Below, piece after piece: positions 34,197 through 38,706 of a stretch of 38,706 nt of DNA. Below the pieces are notes generated by a model. It saw nothing but the letters and a program-made list of their open reading frames with translations. It did not search any database and was not told the DNA's origin. Location: the NCBI GenBank assembly GCA_947483095.1, contig CANKLD010000003.1, positions 1-38,706 of the forward strand, read 5' to 3'. The stretch's first letter is position 1. The number at the start of each line of letters is the position of its first letter. This stretch comes from Bacteroidota bacterium (lineage in GTDB: Bacteria; Bacteroidota; Bacteroidia; Flavobacteriales; Flavobacteriaceae). Made by a program: the position numbers and the translations under genes.

Positions 34197-35822
34197 TTGA
34201 AGAAGCACCTATTTTTTATCAATATTTGTATCATTCTATTCAGTTTCAATACTGTATTGGCACAAACACAAAAGAAAATCATCATTGAACATTCAGATTT
34301 TGCTGACATCAATCAACTACAAATACCCGATGCTGCATTACTTACTGGAAATGTTCGTGTGAACCACGATGGCGCAATATTAACTTGTAATAAAGCCTAT
34401 TGGTTTCAAAAAGAAAATTACATCAAAGCTTTTGGAAACGTTCAAATTATTCAAGGTGACACGCTCACAATGACAAGCAAATATGCTGAATACAATGGTA
34501 ACATTAAACAAGCCTATGCCACTGGCGATGTAGTTTTGAGATCACCAGATATGTCATTGGTAACTGATACTTTAAACTTTAATAGAAATAGTCAAGAAGC
34601 CTATTATACAACTGGAGGAGTGATTAACAACAAAGGAAATACGCTGAAAAGTAAGTCTGGAAAGTATTATATTGCACAGAAAAAATACCAATTTTTAACC
34701 GCTGTTTTAATTAAAACTCCTGAAAATACAATAAAATCAAACCACTTAGATTATTATACAAATTCTGGTCATTCGTATTTGTTAGGACCTTCAACAATTG
34801 ATGGGAAGGACAACAAAATTTATACAGAAAATGGTTTTTACGACACCAAAAAAGACATAGCGCGTTTGCAACGAAATTCCAAAATAGAATACAACAATAG
34901 TTTGATAGAAGGCGATAGCCTATTCTATAATAAGAAACGAGGTTTTGCATCCGCTACCAATAATGTGAAAATCACCGACACTATAAATAAAATCATTGTA
35001 AAGGGACATTATGCCGAGATTTACAAGTTTAAAGACTCGGTTTATGTTACCAAAAGAGCCTTAGCAATAAGCTTAATTGAAAAAGATTCTGTTTATATTC
35101 ATGCTCAAAAATTATTGATTACGGGTAAAGAAAATAACAGGATTATTCGGGGTTTTAAAGATGCCAAATTCTACAAATTGAATTTAAGCGGTAAGTGCGA
35201 TTCCATACATTCCGATCAGAAAAAAGAATTGACTAAACTCATTGGAAAACCAATTCTTTGGAATTTTGAAAACCAAATGACTGGCGATTTGATGCATCTC
35301 ATCGGAAATAATAAAACGCAGCAACTCGATTCTTTGAAGGTATTAAACAATGCTTTTATCGTCTCAAAAGACACTATTGGAATAGGATTTAATCAGGTGA
35401 AAGGGCAAAATCTATATGGTAAATTTAAGGACAAAACCCTTGATAACGTTGATATAATTAAGAATACAGAAGTGATTTATTACATGCGAAATGACAAACA
35501 AGAACTCATTGGAATCAATAAAAGTGTTTGCAGCAAAATAAATTTAACATTAGACAAAAACAAAATAGATACTTTAACGCTTTTTGACAAACCTGATAGC
35601 GATATTTATCCCGAAAAAGATTTGCCTGAAAACGCAAGAAAATTGCGAGGTTTTATATGGCGTGAAGACGAACGAATAAAATCAATTGACGATTTATTCA
35701 CCAAAGAAGAAAACGAAATGAACGACAAAATCATCAAGGAAAGTAACGCCAAAAAAGCAAAAGCAGATGTTCCAATGAAAGTCCGAAAAGAAACTTTAGA
35801 ATACAAAGAAACAAAAAAGTAA
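34197..35822 (+). CDS. OstA-like / LptA-like envelope protein
   Basis: A 541-residue exported protein with a signal peptide (KKHLFFINICIILFSFNTVLAQ, cleavage after LA). The TTG at 34197 is used because no in-frame ATG precedes the leader. Repeated beta-strands carry the OstA/LptA-type pattern LTGNVRVNHDGAILTCNKAYW, AFGNVQIIQGDTLTMTSKYAEY and ATGDVVLRSPDMSLVTDTLNF. Such beta-jelly-roll units in LptA and LptD carry lipopolysaccharide to the outer membrane. This protein is much longer than LptA and lacks the LptD barrel, so it is only LptA-like; an LPS role is inferred. The tail (about 495-541) is Lys/Glu-rich. The class III aminotransferase gene follows after 2 bases, suggesting an operon. Confidence 0.8.
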   Translation: MKKHLFFINICIILFSFNTVLAQTQKKIIIEHSDFADINQLQIPDAALLTGNVRVNHDGAILTCNKAYWFQKENYIKAFGNVQIIQGDTLTMTSKYAEYNGNIKQAYATGDVVLRSPDMSLVTDTLNFNRNSQEAYYTTGGVINNKGNTLKSKSGKYYIAQKKYQFLTAVLIKTPENTIKSNHLDYYTNSGHSYLLGPSTIDGKDNKIYTENGFYDTKKDIARLQRNSKIEYNNSLIEGDSLFYNKKRGFASATNNVKITDTINKIIVKGHYAEIYKFKDSVYVTKRALAISLIEKDSVYIHAQKLLITGKENNRIIRGFKDAKFYKLNLSGKCDSIHSDQKKELTKLIGKPILWNFENQMTGDLMHLIGNNKTQQLDSLKVLNNAFIVSKDTIGIGFNQVKGQNLYGKFKDKTLDNVDIIKNTEVIYYMRNDKQELIGINKSVCSKINLTLDKNKIDTLTLFDKPDSDIYPEKDLPENARKLRGFIWREDERIKSIDDLFTKEENEMNDKIIKESNAKKAKADVPMKVRKETLEYKETKK

Positions 35823-35824
35823 AA

Positions 35825-37012
35825 TTGAACAACGATTTCCTAAAATACCAAGCCCAAACGACACCCTACCCACTCGGGATGGAAGTTTCACATGCCATTG
35901 GGTCTTACATTTACGATACCAACAACAAAAAATACCTGGATTTTGTGGCTGGAGTTTCCGCTTGCACCCTCGGACATCAACATCCACGGGTGAACAATGC
36001 TATTAAAAATCAATTGGATAAATATTCACACGTAATGGTTTACGGAGAATATTCCCAAAGTCCAGCCGTAGAATATTGCAAACTTTTAGCCGATAACCTT
36101 CCCTATCCATTGAAAAAAACCTATTTGGTTAATTCAGGAACCGAAGCCACCGAAGGCGCATTAAAATTAGCCCGACGCATTACTGGCCGAAGCCAATTAA
36201 TTTCGTGTCACAACGCCTATCACGGAAATACAATGGGATCGCTGAGTGTAATGGGATTTGAAGAACGCAAGCAAGTTTTTCGACCACTAGTTCCCGATGT
36301 CGATTTTATTACCTTCAATAACGAAGACGATTTACAGAAAATTACCACCAAAACTGCCGGAATAATTCTTGAAACCATTCAAGGAGGAGCTGGATTTATC
36401 CAACCTTTCAACGGATTTCTAAAAAAAGTACGCGCTCGTTGCACTGAAGTGGGCGCCATAATGATTCTAGACGAAATCCAACCTGGCTTTGGAAGAACAG
36501 GAAAATTATTCGGTTTTCAAAACTACGATGTCATTCCCGATATCGTAATTATGGGCAAAGGAATGGGCGGTGGAATGCCCGTTGGCGGTTTCACAGCCTC
36601 CGAAGAACACATGAATTTATTGAGCGACAACCCTAAACTAGGGCATATTACCACCTTTGGCGGTCATCCTGTCATCGCCGCAGCGTGTTTAGCAACATTG
36701 CAAGAATTGACTGAAACCTCAATAATGACAGACGCTTTAGCCAAAGAAAAACTTTTCCGCACACTTTTGGTACACCCTTTGATTAAAGAAGTTCGAGGCG
36801 AAGGATTAATGTTGGCAGCAATGACCGAAAATTCCGAAATAACGAACAAAGTAATCTTCAAATGTCAGGATAAAGGGCTCATTTTATTCTGGTTATTATT
36901 CGAAGGTTGCGCCATCAGAATAACCCCACCGCTAACCATTTCAGAAGGCGAAATTGAAGAAGGTTGTGAAATAATTCTTCAAGCAATGGATGAAATTTTA
37001 AACGAAAATTAG
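35825..37012 (+). CDS. Class III PLP aminotransferase (acetylornithine/ornithine type)
   Basis: A 395-residue aminotransferase with NSGTEATEGALKLARR near 103-118, GNTMGSLSVMGFEERK, MILDEIQPGFGRTGKL and the PLP Lys in IVIMGKGMGGGMPVGGF near 244. The class III fold covers ArgD, ornithine and lysine aminotransferases, GABA aminotransferase and others; the exact substrate cannot be decided here, so no symbol is given. The start is a TTG 2 bases after the OstA-like stop; the next ATG (residue 19) would remove part of the N-terminal strand. The gene is noticeably less A/T-rich than its neighbours, with many GCC, GGC and CCC codons. A stem-loop follows it. Confidence 0.85.
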   Translation: MNNDFLKYQAQTTPYPLGMEVSHAIGSYIYDTNNKKYLDFVAGVSACTLGHQHPRVNNAIKNQLDKYSHVMVYGEYSQSPAVEYCKLLADNLPYPLKKTYLVNSGTEATEGALKLARRITGRSQLISCHNAYHGNTMGSLSVMGFEERKQVFRPLVPDVDFITFNNEDDLQKITTKTAGIILETIQGGAGFIQPFNGFLKKVRARCTEVGAIMILDEIQPGFGRTGKLFGFQNYDVIPDIVIMGKGMGGGMPVGGFTASEEHMNLLSDNPKLGHITTFGGHPVIAAACLATLQELTETSIMTDALAKEKLFRTLLVHPLIKEVRGEGLMLAAMTENSEITNKVIFKCQDKGLILFWLLFEGCAIRITPPLTISEGEIEEGCEIILQAMDEILNEN

Positions 37013-37046
37013 TTTTTTTTGAAGCTATTCCTGCTATCATTCCAAT

Positions 37047-37080
37047 CCTTATTATTGCTTCATTCTGAGCAATAATAAGG
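37047..37080. other. Stem-loop without a U tract after the aminotransferase gene
   Basis: A perfect 13-bp stem, CCTTATTATTGCT (37047-37059) with AGCAATAATAAGG (37068-37080), and an 8-base loop lie 34 bases after the stop codon. Neither strand has a T tract at the 3' side, so a standard intrinsic terminator is doubtful. It may protect the 3' end of the transcript. Confidence 0.55.
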
Positions 37081-37183
37081 GATTTTCCCTTCTATCAGGG
37101 CTAAAAAATTAAGTTAACTCAGACCGTTTTTTGTTAATTAAATTGTTGACAAAAAAAAGACCGAAATTCCTATATGAGAATTA

Positions 37184-37207
37184 TATCCTTACCTTTAATG
37201 AAGGATA
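37184..37207 (+). promoter_or_regulatory. Inverted repeat around a -7-like box upstream of the TPR gene
   Basis: TATCCTT (37184-37190) and AAGGATA (37201-37207) form a 7-bp inverted repeat. The 10-base loop includes most of TACCTTTA (37190-37197), close to TAnnTTTG. It ends 16 bases before the TPR gene ATG, so it could be an operator over the promoter (inference). Confidence 0.35.
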
Positions 37208-37223
37208 AATAAAACAAAAAAGC

Positions 37224-38618
37224 ATGCATATAAGCGACGAAGAAGACGAGTACAAATTATCCTTATCAAAGTTTGAGTCAATGTTGAAAACCAACAAAGT
37301 ACTCTTTTTTGATTCCGAAGAATTTGAAGAAATTATCCTTCACTACCTTGATATGGGCAAGCCAGCTTTGGCAAAAAAAGCCTTGAAACTAGCCCTAGAA
37401 CAACACCCAAGATCTTCAGGATTAAAACTAGTTCAAGTAGAAATGCTAGTTTTTGAGGACAAATTGGATCAAGCCGAAAAGTTGCTAAATGAGTTGTATG
37501 CAATTGAACCAACCAACGAAGAAATTTATATCCAAAAAGCCAATATTTATTCGAAAAGAGACAATCACGAAAAAGCTGTTGAATTACTAAAAATTGCATT
37601 AAAATATACCGATGATTATGCCGATGTGTACAATTTAATTGGAATGGAATACCTTTTCATGGACGAATTAGGATTGGCTAAAGAAAATTTTATTAAGTGT
37701 TTAGAAGAAGATACCGAAGACCAAGCCGCTTTATATAATGTAGTTTATTGCTTTGAATTTTTAGATAAAAACGAAGAGGCTATAGAATATCTCACCAAAT
37801 ACATCGACAAAAATCCTTACAGTGAAATTGCATGGCATCAGATAGGTCGTTTAAATTATGGTTTGAAAAAATACGACGCAGCACTTACCGCTTTTGAATA
37901 TGCTACTTTAATTGACGATGAATTCCTCGGCGCCTACATGGAAAAAGCAAAGGCATACGAAAGACTGAAAATGTATGAAGAGGCGATCGAAAGTTACACC
38001 AGAACAATAGAATTAGACGAAGCTACTTCTTATGCATTACTTAGAATGGGTAAATGTTATGAGAAATTAGGAAAAAAGGCACTAGCAATAAAATACTTCA
38101 ATAAAACAGTTCACGAAGATCCTTTATTAGACAAAGGCTGGATCGCAATTACTGATTTTTATGTGCGTCAAAAGAAATTTGAAAAAGCACTTTATTTTGT
38201 AAATAAAGCCTTAAATATCGACAACCAAAATCGTCTTTATTGGAAGCGTTTTGCAGCCATAAATAAGGAACTGAATTTATTTGAAGAGGCAGAATTTGGT
38301 TACAGAAAAGCAGTTGAATTTGGTGATTACCAAATAGATACTTGGTTGTTTTGGGTTGATATTCTTCAATACTTAGGAGAATTTGAAAGCGCAATTCATA
38401 CTTTATTGCAAGCCTCTGAATATTTCCCAGAAGAATACGAAGTGGAATACCGATTGGCGGGATTATACTTTATGATTCACGATGACAAAAAAGCAAAATT
38501 TCATTTAAGCAACGGACTTCGTTTAAACTTTAGTAAAAAAACTATTCTTGAGGAATCATTTCCTGTGGTTTGGGCACGCAAAATGGTACAAAACGCAATC
38601 AATAAAGTGTCAAAATAA
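37224..38618 (+). CDS. Cytoplasmic TPR-repeat protein
   Basis: A 464-residue protein made almost wholly of TPR helix pairs, for example LDMGKPALAKKALKLALEQHP, IYSKRDNHEKAVELLKIALKY, KAKAYERLKMYEEAIESYTRTIELD and FYVRQKKFEKALYFVNKALNID. It has an acidic N-terminus (MHISDEEDEYK), no signal peptide and no membrane segment, so it is cytoplasmic. It is found next to aroE here; its role is unknown, but TPR arrays mediate protein-protein contacts. The ATG at 37224 follows an inverted-repeat promoter region. Confidence 0.85.
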   Translation: MHISDEEDEYKLSLSKFESMLKTNKVLFFDSEEFEEIILHYLDMGKPALAKKALKLALEQHPRSSGLKLVQVEMLVFEDKLDQAEKLLNELYAIEPTNEEIYIQKANIYSKRDNHEKAVELLKIALKYTDDYADVYNLIGMEYLFMDELGLAKENFIKCLEEDTEDQAALYNVVYCFEFLDKNEEAIEYLTKYIDKNPYSEIAWHQIGRLNYGLKKYDAALTAFEYATLIDDEFLGAYMEKAKAYERLKMYEEAIESYTRTIELDEATSYALLRMGKCYEKLGKKALAIKYFNKTVHEDPLLDKGWIAITDFYVRQKKFEKALYFVNKALNIDNQNRLYWKRFAAINKELNLFEEAEFGYRKAVEFGDYQIDTWLFWVDILQYLGEFESAIHTLLQASEYFPEEYEVEYRLAGLYFMIHDDKKAKFHLSNGLRLNFSKKTILEESFPVVWARKMVQNAINKVSK

Positions 38619-38625
38619 AATCTAA

Positions 38626-38706
38626 ATGGCAAAGCACCAATTCGGTTTAGTTGGAAAAAATATCAGTTACTCTTTTTCTAAAGCACATTTTACAAAAAAA
38701 TTTGAA
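38626..38706 (+). CDS. aroE: Shikimate dehydrogenase, 5' fragment
   Basis: The first 27 codons of a gene that runs off the window. The visible start, MAKHQFGLVGKNISYSFSK, matches AroE, in which the SxS motif (here Ser15 and Ser17) binds shikimate. AroE reduces 3-dehydroshikimate with NADPH in the aromatic amino-acid pathway. It begins 7 bases after the TPR gene stop codon and is likely in the same operon. Confidence 0.85.
   Translation, partial: MAKHQFGLVGKNISYSFSKAHFTKKFE

Noticed and set aside
37146..37151. Sigma-70 style TTGACA -35 box
   Set aside because: Bacteroidota use a different consensus and no matching -10 box at the right distance was found.
37224..38618. Signal peptide for the TPR protein
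   Set aside because: The N-terminus is acidic without a hydrophobic core.

Overview
The window is chromosomal DNA from a member of the Bacteroidota, most likely Flavobacterium or a close relative. The evidence is strong A+T richness, a fused SecDF, a protein with a type IX secretion (T9SS) B-type C-terminal domain, an OstA-like envelope protein, promoters of the Bacteroidota type (TAnnTTTG at -7), no obvious Shine-Dalgarno sequences, and an MSKN-style, Ser/Leu/Ile/Lys-rich proteome. No rRNA, tRNA, CRISPR array, integrase or transposase is visible. No gene-free stretch exceeds about 300 bases; the longest gaps (about 160-225 bases) hold promoters and terminators.

Layout. (1) 1-9.8 kb: the tail of a LytTR-type regulator, then minus-strand housekeeping genes: secDF, mdh, a small exported protein, gyrB, asnB and a GreA-like factor. 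(2) 9.8-15.1 kb, minus strand: a 1005-residue exported TPR protein and a TonB-receptor-like outer-membrane barrel without a plug. They are separated by a small four-helix-bundle (S23-type) gene flanked by short A/T-rich repeats. The repeats also run into the barrel's signal peptide. (3) 15.3-25.9 kb: ftsE, then a glycan locus with glycosyltransferases, a Zn-ribbon methyltransferase, an FdtA-type ketoisomerase, an FdtB-type aminotransferase, an N-acyltransferase-like gene and a Wzx flippase, on both strands. (4) 25.9-38.7 kb, plus strand: a T9SS cargo protein, a SpoU rRNA methyltransferase, a RelA/SpoT enzyme, a Fur-family regulator with a small membrane protein, purA, nhaA, an OstA-like protein, a class III aminotransferase, a cytoplasmic TPR protein and the start of aroE.

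How the genes work together. The glycan locus looks able to make a dTDP-3-amino-3,6-dideoxyhexose (Fuc3N or Qui3N type), acylate it, build it into an oligosaccharide and flip it across the inner membrane. No polymerase, ligase or rmlA/rmlB is present, so precursor supply and transfer must be encoded elsewhere. The TPR protein and barrel look like an envelope pair.

The most unusual feature is the four-helix-bundle gene between the TPR and barrel genes. It has an inverted-repeat core on both sides. One repeat block supplies the TPR gene's stop codon; the other is expanded in frame in the barrel's signal peptide with a 45-bp period.
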